From Pinus tabuliformis (Eukaryota > Streptophyta > Pinopsida > Pinales > Pinaceae): 64,000 nt of DNA. Location of the stretch: positions 272,025,174 to 272,089,173 of the forward strand of contig CM062804.1 in NCBI GenBank assembly GCA_031772625.1. The letters run 5' to 3'. The position numbers were made by a program, and so were the translations under genes. Below the pieces are notes generated by a model. That model did not search any database. It was not told the DNA's origin and saw only the letters and a program-made list of their open reading frames with translations. Of this stretch, positions 32,440 through 44,440 are shown piece by piece. Position 1 is the stretch's first letter, and the number at the start of each line of letters is the position of its first letter.

Positions 32440-35060
32440 CTACCAAATTTCCTTGCTCCATTTTGTAAAAAAAAGTACTAATCCATGGGGGGAGGTTTTA
32501 ATATGAGAGATCCAATAAACACCTTAATATAACCTTGAAGTCAGATACATTCTTGAGAATTACAAATGGCTGGGATTCTTTAAAGTTTGAGAGGCTTCGA
32601 TGATTAAGTTGCTCTAGAATTTTCCTCAAACCTCTGACATCTTGAAGGGCATGAGATGATTACTATAGTCAAAGACCTGATTATATACGTGAATGAAGAT
32701 GCCATTAACATGATCACTACTCTTCCCAAGGGATTCAAATGGATTAAAGAGGAAAGGCACGAGACCATCACTACTACGAAAATATTTTCCCTCCCAAGTG
32801 AACAACCCGTGGAAGATAAGAATGGGGTGAGAAGAGAAAGACTACCACATCAATGGGATGAGGTGGCTTACCACATCCTCAATTACATTTCCTGTGAGGG
32901 CAGGCTAAGTATTTTCTATGCCTACCAATTAAGATTCCAAGCTGACTTATCTACCTATAAGCAACTCAACATCCCCCACTTCCTTCTTTAATTCTTAAAG
33001 GAAATGAGTACAAGAGTAAAAGGGGGGAAGCGTAACAATTTTAGCTCACCATGGTCTTATTTGACTGATAATTCTAGATGCCCTAGAGCACCTATAGAAT
33101 CACGTCTCCTGGATTGACTTCATTGATATAGACAAGGAAGCTTCCCTAGAAACCCAATTAGAACCTCAAAGAGGGTCATAAGAGGCAGAAACAGAAGAAT
33201 AAGCTGAGACAGGGACAAAAGAAGAAGCTAAGCCAGAAACAAGAGAATAAACAAAGGGATAAATTGAGGAAAATATAGATAAATAGGCAGAATAAAAATC
33301 ATAGGTAAAAATTGATCTAGAAACAGAGGAAAAGATAGTTGAAGAAGGGTTTTTTAAGCTTCATTTAGCAGAATCCGAGGCTCAGGATATACTAGCACCA
33401 TAGGAAGAATATGAAAATACTTAGGAAGCTTTTGAGACATTAAATATACCAACAAATAAGAGGAAGGAGGAGGTAGAGGAAGGTACCATAAAAGAGAAAC
33501 TAGAGGAGGATGTTTCTGCTACTTTAGAAGCCCTGAGCACTCCAACAAATCCCAAAGTGAGAAAACCAAGAGAACATTCTGTTTATTTTAGGAGAAGAAA
33601 AATCAATAGAATAAATTTCATTGGAAAACTTAAACCTCCATTTCCCACTCTAATTACCATTGAATAATAATCCATCCTTGAGAAGGAAGGACCTCAAGAG
33701 GAAGAAGGGAAAAAGCTAATGGTAGCCCTCACACTGCATAAAGGATAATTACAAACACAAGTAGGAGGGCTAAGCACTCAAGCTACAATGCCACAAGAGA
33801 AAACTACATTGTATATGAGCAGACTGCAGTGTTATAGGAACATACAATAGAACAACATGAAACTCCAAAAGGAATCTGTTCCTATGACTCTTGGATGAGA
33901 CAATGAAAGTACTCCCTAGTCACCTAGCACCAGTCTTATTCTTCGATCTTGAGGAAGAAAAGGGTAGAACCCATAGGTGGAAACATATTACAGAAACTAA
34001 AGGGGTTGTTGACGTTGGCATGATGGAAGAAAAGATGAAAAATATGGGGGAGGAGATGGACCTCCTTAGATTTCATGAAGCTGATAGAAGATATCATCTA
34101 GCAAAGGAAAACAAAAAGGTGAGGATCTAGCTGTAGCAAATACAAAAACTATTGTAGGAAAAATAAAACCAAATTACCACTATAGCCAATCTCTCTTTGG
34201 AAGATATGAGTTGTAGGCACCCCTCGAATACCTATTCCATTTTATTGAAAGATAAATGGCGTCAATTTTAGATTAAGATGTTGACACAAAAGGGTTTCCT
34301 TCTCATGTAGGATGTAAGACAACTCATTAGTTTTTTCCTCCAGTGTAGCATTGAGGACAAAGCCAAAATTGTAGAGTTCTACATGCATAACTTAGTGTTA
34401 CCTAACATGAACATTTGGGACCCAAATTCTTATTTGGGTGATGCATAATTGATGGCCCTATCCTCATGGCTATGGCATCAATAAATCAGGGCAGAGGAGG
34501 TACAAAGATTCTTAACTAAAGAAGTGGAGGAAACACTGTGGGTTAGAGCAGAACTTCCATCTCCACATATCCTCATTACCAATCATAAAATCATATAAGA
34601 AGATACAAATGTAGTATAAATTTACAAGGAAAGGAAGGAGAAGGCCATCCTTGAATTTGAGGATATATTAAGACTATCAGGTGAGGAAATTTTGCATGCA
34701 TGCTAGAGGAGATGGAACACATTTCTATACAATTTGAGGATAAAGGAATATCATTCACTTGAAAGGTTAAGAACTACATTAGCTGAAAATCACTTGTATA
34801 AGAGAATAATCAAAAGAATTGGAGTCCACTGGATTGGGCTCAAATTGAGTCTTCCCTCACTGCTAAGCCTACAATAACATAAAAATCAAGAGGAGACAAG
34901 GGAATGGAAAGAAATTAAGGAAAACACAAGTTTCCATCAAGTAGGGGCCACTACATCTAACACAACATGGGATGTGAGATAGACCATCAAGGGGATAAAT
35001 GAAGAGCAAAAAAAAAAGGAAGACAAATAGGTTGCTTAGAGGATGAGCAACAATTTTAGT
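32440..35060 (+). pseudogene. Element B extra frame downstream of integrase (accessory/env-like candidate)
   Basis: Broken coding-like sequence spans about 2.6 kb between the integrase and the 3' purine tract. An open block at 32656-32991 reads HQWDEVAYHILNYISCEGRL and LRFQADLSTYKQLNIPHFLL. Then comes an acidic, Glu/Lys-rich stretch (33180-33720), a block at 33891-34130 with EEKMKNMGEEMDLLRFHEAD (coiled-coil-like), and further coding-like text to about 35060 such as LSLEDMSCRHPSNTYSILLK. I do not recognise a named domain and see no clear signal peptide or membrane anchor. Athila elements often carry an extra ORF here, so an accessory or former env-like role is inference. Many stops and frameshifts. 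Confidence 0.45.
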
Positions 35061-35068
35061 AGGGGGTA

Positions 35069-36478
35069 TGATGGGCCTCCCAATTAGGTACACATTAAGG
35101 CCCATCTAACCTTTCCTAGGAACATTTAACCTCTCATTCTATACTTAATAATGTATTTTACAACAATAAGTTCTTAGGTAGGTTAGAGACGATTGTCATA
35201 TCTTGTGTGCCTAATGTATTTATTGTGCATGATATTGAGAATATTTGGTGCAGATCACAAAGGAATCCAACCAAGAGGAAAATATGTGACTTGTGCCCTG
35301 TTGAAGGATGACCAAAACTCGGCTAGCTTAAGGCAACTATCATTCTCCTATAGCTGTGAAGTAATCAGGAAACCATATCCTATTTCTAGGGTTTTTAGAG
35401 GGAAGCAACGTTGCCTTCAAGGAGGCTTCCCCTTAGCCATTTTTATATAAATAATGGGCTCGAGTAGCCCATTAGGGATTCAAAATTTTAGAGATTAGAG
35501 TTAGTAGTAGTAGTGAAGGATTTTAGCCTAACAATTCAGTTATGTAACCCTTTTATGAATGAGAAAATTTCATGATTAATGAGAAGCAATCTTGGTTTTC
35601 AGACCAATCTTTCTTTAGGGACCCGAGTCTCCTTGGGTTAGGGCCCAACCTCGGTGCTCAATCCTCCTCTTTGTATTCTTAATTTCCATACATTAGTTTA
35701 GTTATGATTTTGTTGCAGTTTCATTTCTGAAAATATTTTTCTTTGCATGGTTAGGGAATGAGCTTATCTCCAAGTTTGTTTATGCATCTTGCTTTAATAA
35801 ATTTATCAATAAATCATTTCATGCAGTGACTGTTTTCATGTAGTAATTCCATTCATCATTTGTGTTATTAATATTATTTATTATATGTGAATAAGCTAGT
35901 TAGTTTATCAACCTACATATGCATTTTGTTTTAAATTTAGACAACAATTCTTTGATGTAGTTAGCACTCCTTTCTATGCATTTAGCTTGTTTATAATACT
36001 ATTTCTTTGCTCGTTGTCATATATTTCTGCAACTTGTTAGTGCATAAATTCTTGTCTTATAGAGCTACAGGAAACTCCATAATCACTCTTTTGTTGAATA
36101 AACTCATTCATCATAGGAATAAGGTCTTTGAATTGAATTATTGACCTTCCTTTATCCCTCATTTACCTTATCCACTCTTTAAATCATATCTAAAACACAT
36201 TTTCATGCTCAAAAGTTTGTTTGCTATAGCAAAACAAGGACTCCTATTGTAGCCCTCAATTCAAATAAAAAAATCCTCAAGATTTTCACCCATAGAATGA
36301 TAATTCTTCCTTAGTATGTTACAACATACACTAGACCCCGAGGATGGAATTTGGAAGTTTAGATACCCCCTAGAATCCTTGACCTAGTTGCTGAGCAAAA
36401 CTGCTTTCTTTTATGTAAATTAGGGTTTAATGTTTCAAAGATTTCTTTCAGCTGCACAATTGATTCCAATGCATAGTA
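35069..36478 (+). repeat. 3' LTR of element B, left piece
   Basis: It begins TGATGGGCC after the purine tract TTTTAGTAGGGGGTA (35054-35068). It matches 15010-15859 and 22129-22640 of the 5' LTR, and is interrupted at 36478 by element D after the target 5-mer TAGTA (36474-36478). The LTR resumes at 60602. Confidence 0.82.
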
Positions 36479-37513
36479 TGTTGAAAATGTAACTAGTATC
36501 GGTCTTCATAATTGTCATGATGCAATTCTTATGAAAGGAAAATTATTGTAAATATCATAGAAAAAATATTTTTATAAGCATGGATTTCATGCTTAATTTA
36601 TTTTTTTTATAGGTCAAAGTACCTATTGAGTTCTTCTAGGGTTGTGTTATAAGTCATAGTCCTTTTCATCATGTAATAGAACCTTATTAAGCTTACTGTA
36701 TCGAAGAATAAATTTGTTTTCATGTCAAAATTGTAATTTGAGCCTCCTCCACCAAGTCAACCTCATTTTATATCAAATTGGCCTCATTGAAGGAATTCAA
36801 CCACCTTGAATAATATATATAAGCAGTGAATTCAATCCATTAAGCATCCATCCAATTGTAGTTCGATCTAAATAAATTGCAAGGAAGATAAGCGAAGGTA
36901 TAGAAGAAACAAGGAGAAAAATGAAGAAGCTGAAATCTGAAGTTTGTATCCATCTTCCTCACATGTGTGTGTATTGGCTAGGGTTATTGCAACTGTGATA
37001 AAGTCCGAGTTCAAGAAGATTGGATCTTCAATATTGAGAAGAAGAAAAAGAGAAAAATAGAAAAGGAAAGAAAGAAGAAACCCTAACAAAGAAAGGAAAA
37101 TCTAAACTTGTGAACTTCTCCCACACGTGTGAAGTTTCTGAGTTGCAGGAGGGCTGAAAGTTGTAGGTCTGTAGTAGAGGTCAAAATTATATTGCAGGAG
37201 ACCGAGATCTAAAGTTTGGCTGAGCTTAAAGGAGGTTGAATTGTGTTGACTTTTGGAGAAGTTGACTAGAGTTTGACTAACTCTCTTGGGAGGCTACCTT
37301 GGTGGATTGGAGGAGGACTTGTTGTTGTCTAAGCTTCTTGGTTGTCTCACAATTTATTTATTTATTTATTTTTTTATCTTTATGTTTTGGTTTTTATAGT
37401 TGCTTGTTGATAAGAAGGTAAAAAAAGACATAAAAGAAGATAATAAGAAATCAAGTATATCACAAGTAATTATCAAGATAAGAAAATATTTCTTTGTTTC
37501 TAATTTTCTAACA
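36479..37513 (+). repeat. 5' LTR of element D
   Basis: 1035 bp, TGTTGAAAAT...TTCTAACA, clearly homologous to C's LTR but diverged. TGGGTTTAGAGCTAAG at 37514 is the decayed initiator-Met-type primer site. Confidence 0.85.
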
Positions 37514-37778
37514 TGGGTTTAGAGCTAAGGTGAAGAAAGGAAAAATGCAACTTGAATATCATTTTCTCTCTAGCAAGGGTTCAAGAAAGATTCAAAGAGA
37601 AAGAAGAGAAGTTTTGAACTCTTGAAGTTTTGTTTTGGAAGATGTATTGGAATAATAAGCAACCTTTTTGAATTTATATAGAAGACCCCATAAAAAGTGT
37701 CATTATAAAATATATCTATGGCATCATCAAAGAAATCCAAGAATAAAATCCAAGGAGCCTCTAACTTTAGAGCATGGA

Positions 37779-39035
37779 TGACCAGGTGCTAAAAAAATAG
37801 CTCAAAATTAAAAGTTTTTGGATTAGTATGGAAACTGGACGAATCCGTAGTGCTCTTCATCCTGAATTTGGCGCAACTTGTTTCATGCGAAACAGACTCC
37901 GTATGAATCCAAAAATGAGTTATGTTCACTTTTGGAAATAAGTGAATTTTCAAAAAAATGACAACCCAATCAGTGGTCTGTACTGGTGACGTGGCACTGA
38001 CTGGGAAGGGTACGTGGTCGATGAATTGGTCAACGAGCTCCTCAGCGAATGGTATGGTGCCAAGCAACACATTCTTATTGGTTGAATTTATGTAGTTCTG
38101 ATTGGTTGAAGGGGTGGCTAACCATAGGCTGACACGTGGCCGAGCCAGAGGCCGCCATGTGGTAGCCTAGGAGGTCACCAAAAACTTGGTTATAGTCCGG
38201 GTGGAGGTAGCGGGGGTTGAACCCGCGACCTCCCAAAGATATTCCAAAGCCATTACCAATACACCATCGGGGTGTTTCTTAACCCCTATGTTAACGCGTT
38301 CTATTTGAAGTTAATGCCGCGTAGTTTTGGGGGTAGGTCCAGCCCGTGGACACACCACCGAACACAACCACCGTGGAGGAGGAGTGAGGGCCCAGCCGAT
38401 AGGGGTGAGCTGTTGGCCTTACTCCCAGGCATGTGGCTCCCAACGTGGCCACAATTTTCGGTACATAGGCATTAGCGAACATTTAAATTGTTCAATAATT
38501 TCGCCCGGTTTTCGGCAAAATTATCACTCCATTAGCGTGTTTATGGGGCGAAATTATAGGATGATGCTAGATTTTGGGGAATTTGCAGTGCGCATAGCAT
38601 AATATTGGGAAATACCATAACTTCTTTAGTTTTTGACCAAATCAGGAGCATAAAGAGGCTACACAGGAATTTTTGGGCATTCTAGAGCCATTGGAACAGG
38701 TTTCAGAGCATTCAGAGCATTGTAAACTGATGTATTCACGTTTTTGAGCATAATAGAGAGGGCCAAGCCATTGGAAGCTAGACCAAGCAGATGTAGCCCA
38801 GGAGGGGTGAACTCCTTCATCATGTGCTGTTGTGATACTATTTATGGTGATGTTAATGTATGTTATATTTTGTTGTTTAGTAATTTGTTTATGTTAATTT
38901 GCACATAAAAATTACACAAAAACACTAAAAAATCCATGTCTAAACTTGCAAACAATCTCACGAATCCTCAAGCATATTTAATATAATTTGAAAAGGAATT
39001 TTAGCACAGTAAAACTAATTTTATTAATTAGATCA
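37779..39035 (+). repeat. 5' LTR of element F
   Basis: 1257 bp starting TGACCAGGTGCTAAAA; the 3' copy starts TGATTAGGTGCTAAAA. It ends TTAGATCA. It contains the antisense tRNA-like module at 38203-38275 and GC-rich sequence at 38290-38480. Confidence 0.9.
38203..38275 (-). other. tRNA-like (Pol III box A/box B) module, antisense in F LTR
   Basis: Read on the minus strand: TGGTGTATTGGTAATGG (38266-38250), box-A-like, then GGTTCAACCC (38223-38214), box-B-like, about 33 bp apart. The T-arm-like stem GCGGGTTCAACCCCCGC is largely self-complementary. The same module is in the 3' LTR (42903-42956). It is not a complete tRNA: no acceptor stem or anticodon arm fits convincingly. Confidence 0.55.
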
Positions 39036-39039
39036 AGTT

Positions 39040-39051
39040 TGGTATCAGAGC
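39040..39051 (+). other. Primer-binding site of element F (initiator-Met tRNA)
   Basis: TGGTATCAGAGC, the canonical complement of the plant initiator tRNA-Met 3' end, four bases after the LTR. Confidence 0.92.
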
Positions 39052-39234
39052 TCTTGGTTTTATTTTTGCAAGAAGGATTTAACTATTTGCAAGTGAATTT
39101 CATGCTTACAAGGTTAAAATTTCAAGGGAGGAGAAGGGAAGCTAGTTGAAAGCCCCGAAGTTGGGTCAGGGGGAAGGAGGGAAAGGTTTCCATAATCTCC
39201 ACCACCACTTCCTCAAGTTGAAGTTGAGACTCCA

Positions 39235-42200
39235 ATGAGTATGTCTCATGAAGGAGAACCTACAAACATGATAGAGGATGAGAAGGTCTTTAGGAAGGCT
39301 TTCTTTGATATAACAGAGATGGTGAAGGTCCTCTATGAAGAGAGGAATACCAGATTGCAAGGTGAAAGCTTAAAACCTCCCAAAGGAGAAGTGTCTTAAA
39401 GGGGAGGAGGTAATGGAAATGGAGGTAAACCTCCACCCTCTCTACCGTCTTCTTCATCTTGTTCTTCACATGCATCTTCACCCTCTTCCACTAACACAAC
39501 CCTTACTCATACTCATCAACTTACCTCAAAAGGAACTGGTAAATCACCCTTATTAAAACTTGATGTTAAATTTGAACTAGACATGTATAATGGTGAAGTG
39601 AATGCAAAAAAGCTTGATAATTGGATTCATTAGTTGGAGGTCTATTGTAGAATTCAAAACCTTCAAGAGGATGACATAAAGATTCAATTAACTTCCTTGA
39701 GGATGGAGGGTGCAACATTAGTATGGTGGGAATCCAAGACACAAGAGGAGATTAAAAAACATGGTAAGATCTCAATTTCTCGGTCTAATTTAATTGTTGC
39801 AATTAAAAGGCAATTCTACCCTCTAGATTATATGTAGAAATCCATCATGAATTGGTAGAACTTTAGACAACTTAAAGGTCAAAATGTGCAAGATTACACC
39901 TAGGAATTCAGAAAAAAGTCTCTAATGTTAGGTGTAGATTTGCAATCAGAAGACATGTTGCTGAAGTACATAAGGAGTTTACACAATTACCTTAGGCATA
40001 CTATCCTTATGTTTAATCCCAATTATTTATATGAGGTGTGTGTGAAAGCCACTCATCTTGAGGAAAGAGGGAAAAACACTCCAGAAGAGGGTAGTAAAAA
40101 TCCATTTAAGGGTAAATAAAAAGAAAAGGGTTTCAAAGGAAAGAAAAATGCATCCATTAAAAAGGAAGGAGAGAAAACAATATATAAACATTGTTCCAAA
40201 GAGGGTCATGATGAAGCTAATTGTTGGAAGCTTCATCCTAATATGAGGCCTAAGAGATTTAAAAACAAAGGAAAAGAAAAGACAGTTGCCATCATTCAAG
40301 AGGATTTGGGATTTGATTCCGGTGATGAAAATAAAATTACAACCATGGGTATAAAAGGAAAATAATCCATTACTAGCACTGTTATATCAAATTGTCCTCC
40401 AAATGAATAAACAAGGTTTGAATTATTTCATGTGAGGATAATCTCAAAACATACAAAAATTGACAAACTTTTTGATAGTGGGTCTCAAGCCAACTTGATA
40501 TCTGATGACTTAGTCAAGAAACTTAATCTTGAAACCATTTTACATCCCAAGCCATATCCATTGGGTTGGATATGCAAGGACACAAACTTACAGGTTACAA
40601 GAAAATGTATTCTTCGGTTTGCAATCACAACAAACTTCATTGATGAAGTTGAATTAGATGTTGTACCACTTGATATATCAGGAATTGTTTTGGGTAGTCC
40701 TTACCTCTATGATAGAAAAGCAATCTTCTATCATCATGAAAATAAGTACCACTTGTTCAAAGATGGTGTGGAGTATATTGTGAGAGCTCATTGCAAGAAA
40801 CTAAATCTTTCATTAGTTAATGCAGGGCAAATGAAAAGACTAGTGAATTCAAGCAAGAATTTAGTGCTTCTTATGATCAAACCCAATGTTGATGTTGATT
40901 ATGAAGCGTTTGATGGTTGTAATTCAAAATTGAAAACTGATTTGGTTGATGTTGTTGACCATGATGATGAGGTGTTTTAGAAAGCAAATGGATTTTGTTC
41001 CAAGAGGAGAATCCAACATGAAATATCATTGTAGCAAAAGTGTCTTCTTCCTAACATTGACATGCACCCGATGTCAAGAAGGGAAAGTGCAGAAATAACA
41101 AAGAAAATCCATGGGTTGTTGAAAAAAAGGATCATCCGACCATCTCCTTCACCATGTGATGCACCTATTTTTTTGGTGGCTAAGAAGAATGGAGAGCATT
41201 TCATTAAATGGGATTCAAGAAGTGGCTATCATCAAAGTAGAGTTGTTGAAGGAGACATATGGAAGACGACATTCAAAACCAAGCAATGTTTGTTTGAATG
41301 GCTTGTTATGCTTTTTGGTCTTTGCCATGCTCCTACTACTTTCATGCATATGAAGAAATATGTATTGAGGCCATTTCTAGACATGATAGTCTACTTGGAT
41401 GATATTTTCATTCATAGAAAATTTCATTATGAACATGTCATGTGTGAGAAAAAAATATTTGATGTCATATGTCAAGAAAATTTGTTATTGAATATGTCAA
41501 AGTATATGTTGGATAAAACTTGTTTGATGTACTTGGGCCATAATATTGGAGAAGGTGAGCTGAAGTTAGACCTCTCCAAGATTAATGCCATTATGGATTG
41601 GTCAATTCTCAAGATAGTCATTTGGATAAGAGGGTTTTTGGGAGAAACCCAAAGTTGGAGGAAATATTTTGTTAATTTTTCTTCTACTGTAGCTCATTTG
41701 CATTCTTTGGCAGTTGTGCAAAATGTCTTCCAGTGGGGAGGCAAACAACAAGAGGCATTTGATGCTTTGAAACAAAAGGTCAGTTCAACCTTTATACTTT
41801 CTCTTCTATACTTGAAAAAGTCATTTGAGTTTCAAGTTGATGTATGCGACTATACCATGGGTGCAATCCTTATGAGACATGGTAAGCCCATTTCATTTCA
41901 CTCAGAAATTTTTAATGGTGTAGAGTTTAAGATGCATCGACAAAGGCACTCTCATTGGATGGGTTTTATTCTACTATTCCACTTGGTCAAAAGGAATGAG
42001 AAAGGTACAAGTGACAAGTTTGTTGATGAACTTTCTAGGCCTCTTTTTTGCGTAACTACTTTCCTCAAGCATCATTTTGTTTTGCATGAAAGTTATGTTC
42101 AAAAAAATACATACTTTCAAGATGTACATTCAAGCTTGAGTCAAAGGAATAAAGTAGAAGAATTTGTTTACCATTTTCATCATAATGTGTTGTATCATCT

Positions 42201-42288
42201 TGGTAAGAAGGATGTTGCTATTGATGGTAACATGGACAAAGCCAAGGACTTCATTGAACAACTCCAAATGTTACATCAAATAGTGTAA
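39235..42288 (+). pseudogene. pol: Element F gag-pol, one 1018-codon frame with only TAA/TAG stops
   Basis: The frame from the ATG at 39235 stays in register to 42288. Gag: PLLKLDVKFELDMYNGEVNA then VWWESKTQEEIKK (39550-40119), and a knuckle remnant YKHCSKEGHDEANC with Cys1 changed to Tyr. Protease: KLFDSGSQANLIS and GIVLGSPYLYDRKA (40432-40980). The uninterrupted block 41062-42288 holds RT with VAKKNG joined directly to HFIKWDSRSGYHQ (about 35 residues missing), VYLDDIFIH (YLDD at residues 111-114), and VDVCDYTMGAIL of RNase H joined to VDELSRPLF. After that is an integrase tail whose D-D-E core is missing. Internal stops: 39397, 39631, 39835, 39856, 39901, 40117, 40363, 40408, 40978, 41032. 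Confidence 0.85.
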
Positions 42289-42468
42289 GATCAGCTCCAA
42301 AAGACCAAAGGAAAGTACAAAGCAAGGCACAAAAATAATCATGTAGATCACAAGTTCCAAGTCAGTGATGAATGGATCGAGATTGGAAAGGTGAGGGAAC
42401 TGTACCCTCATCTGTTGGACAACTGAAAGTGATCTTTTGGGGTCCAAAAGGGTTTGAGTGGGGAGGAA

Positions 42469-43722
42469 TGATTAGGTGCTAAAAAAAAGCTCAAAATTCA
42501 AAGTTGTGGGATTGGTGTGGAACCTAGACGACTGTGTAGTGATCGTCATCCTCAATCTAGTGCAACTTGTTTCGCATGAAATAGATTCTGTTTGACTCCA
42601 TAAACGAGTTCTGTTCACTTTCCCAAACAAGCGAATTTTCAAAACAATTGACAGCCCAATCAACAGTGCGTACTAATGATGTGGCGCTGAATGGGTAGGG
42701 TATGTGGTCGTTGACTTGGTCAACGGGCTCCTCGGCGAATGGTATCGTGCCAAGTGGCACATTTGTATTGGTTGAATTTTTGAGGTTTTGATTGGTTGAA
42801 GGGGTGGCCAACCACGGGCTGACACGTGGCCTAGCTGGAGGCTGCCATATGGTAGCCCAAGAGGCCACTAAAAACTTGTTTATAGTCTAGGCAGAGGTAG
42901 CAGGGGTTGAACCTGTGACGTCCCAACAATATTCAAAATCCATTACCAATACGCCATCGGGGTGTTGCTTAGACCCTATGTTCACACGTTCTATTTGAAG
43001 TTAATGCTGCGTAGTTTTGGGGGTAGGGCCAGCCTGTGGACACACCATCGCACACGACCACTGCGGAGGAGGAGTGGGGGCCCGACCGGAGAGGGTGGGT
43101 CATTGGCCTTAGCCCCAGGGACGTGGCCCCACAAATGGTCACAATTTTCGCTACGTAGGCATTAGTAGACATTTAAAATGTCCGACAATTTCACACGGTT
43201 TTCGATGAAATTGGCGCTTAGTTAGCGCGTTTCTGGGGAAAAATTGTAGGATGATGCCAAATTTTGGGGAATTTGTGGTGCGATTAGTAGAAGATTGGGA
43301 AAGGCCAAAAATTCTTTAGTTTTTGACTAAATCAAGAGTAGAAAGAGGCTACACAGGCATTTTTAGGCATTCTGGAGCCACTAGAACATGTTTCAGAGCA
43401 TTATGAGCATTGTAAACTGATGTATTCACATTTTTAAGCATAATAGAGAGGGCCATGCCATTGGAAGATGGACCAAGGAGACAACACATGAGGGGTGAAC
43501 TCCTTCATCATGTGCTACTATGATACTGTTTATGGTGATGTTAATGCCTGTTATATTCTGTTGTTCAATCATTTGTTTATGTTAATTTGCACATAAAAAT
43601 TACATAAAAACACTCAAAAATCCATGTTTAAACTTGCAGAAATCTCATGAATCCTCAAGCATATTTAATATAATATGAAAAGGAATTTTAGCACAATAAA
43701 ACTATTTTTCTTAATTAGATCA
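42469..43722 (+). repeat. 3' LTR of element F
   Basis: 1254 bp, TGATTAGGTGC...TTAGATCA, preceded by the purine tract GAGTGGGGAGGAA (42456-42468). It has the same antisense tRNA-like module at 42903-42956. Confidence 0.9.
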
Positions 43723-44440
43723 ATGGAAGATAAGGATGTACCTCATCCTTGCAATAAACAAATTATTGAACCTAGCGCAAAGAAAGTTCAAAGAACCAAC
43801 TAATGATGTTGGTAAAGAAAAGTACAAGGAAAATGATATTATATCCATAAACCTAATTGTGGACAGAGTTAAAGACAATTTGATTCCCTACATATTCACA
43901 CTAGATACTTCAAAGAAAATGTATGATGCTCTCTGCAATTTATTTTTAATCAAGAATATTGTACAAGTGGCAAGTCTAAAGAATGACCTTCGATTTGTCA
44001 AAATGACCAAAGATGATACAATGTCATCATACTTTGTATGAATTGCCTGTATCTGAGATTAATTACAAGTAGTTGATGAAATAATCCTTGATAAGGAACT
44101 TGTGATTTCCACGCTAATAGGACTACAGAAGTCTTGGAATTAGTAGTTGGAAATATACTCCCTCATTTGAGAAAATGTTGACTTCTTATACTCAATAAGA
44201 AGCTCATCTTGCATTAGTAGGTGGAAGTCAAGAAGATGAAGAGAATACCAACTTAAATGCCTATTCTACCATTTCAAGATAAAAGGAGGAAAGAAGAAAT
44301 TTAAAGGATGAAAGAAAAATCGTGGGAATATTGGCCTTTCTAAAATAGAGTGCTATCATTGTCACAAGATGGGACACTATAGGAATCAATGTCTCAAGAA
44401 TCCTAAAAGACAAGAATCAATGCGTCAAATTCTTATTCTA

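Larger units (their letters stand above)
37779..43722 (+). mobile_element. Element F: Ty3/gypsy deletion derivative
   Basis: LTRs are 37779-39035 and 42469-43722, with a perfect 5-bp target duplication ATGGA (37774-37778 and 43723-43727) inside D's gag. The primer site TGGTATCAGAGC is exact. The internal part is only 3.4 kb because RT, RNase H and integrase are internally shortened. LTRs differ at roughly one base in seven by eye, so the insertion is old. Confidence 0.9.
37718..44440 (+). pseudogene. gag: Element D gag, split by element F
   Basis: The ATG at 37718 opens MASSKKSKNKIQGASNFRAW, matching C's gag start, and is cut by F at 37779. It resumes at 43723. An open block from 43736 reads KFKEPTNDVGKEKYKENDII, VDRVKDNLIPYIFTLDTSKK and VASLKNDLRFVKMTKDDT, the copia UBN2 gag pattern. 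CYHCHKMGHYRNQC (44351-44392) is a perfect C-x2-C-x4-H-x4-C nucleocapsid knuckle. Stops and shifts between these blocks inactivate it. The reading ends near 44440, after which no pol follows. Confidence 0.8.

Noticed and set aside
38203..38275. A functional tRNA gene on the minus strand in the F LTR
   Set aside because: Box A and box B are present, but I cannot fold an acceptor stem or anticodon arm, and a similar copy in the other LTR shows it belongs to the element.
37774..43735. A 13-bp target duplication around element F
   Set aside because: Comparing both LTR starts shows the LTR begins 8 bp further left (TGACCAGG/TGATTAGG), leaving a normal 5-bp ATGGA duplication.
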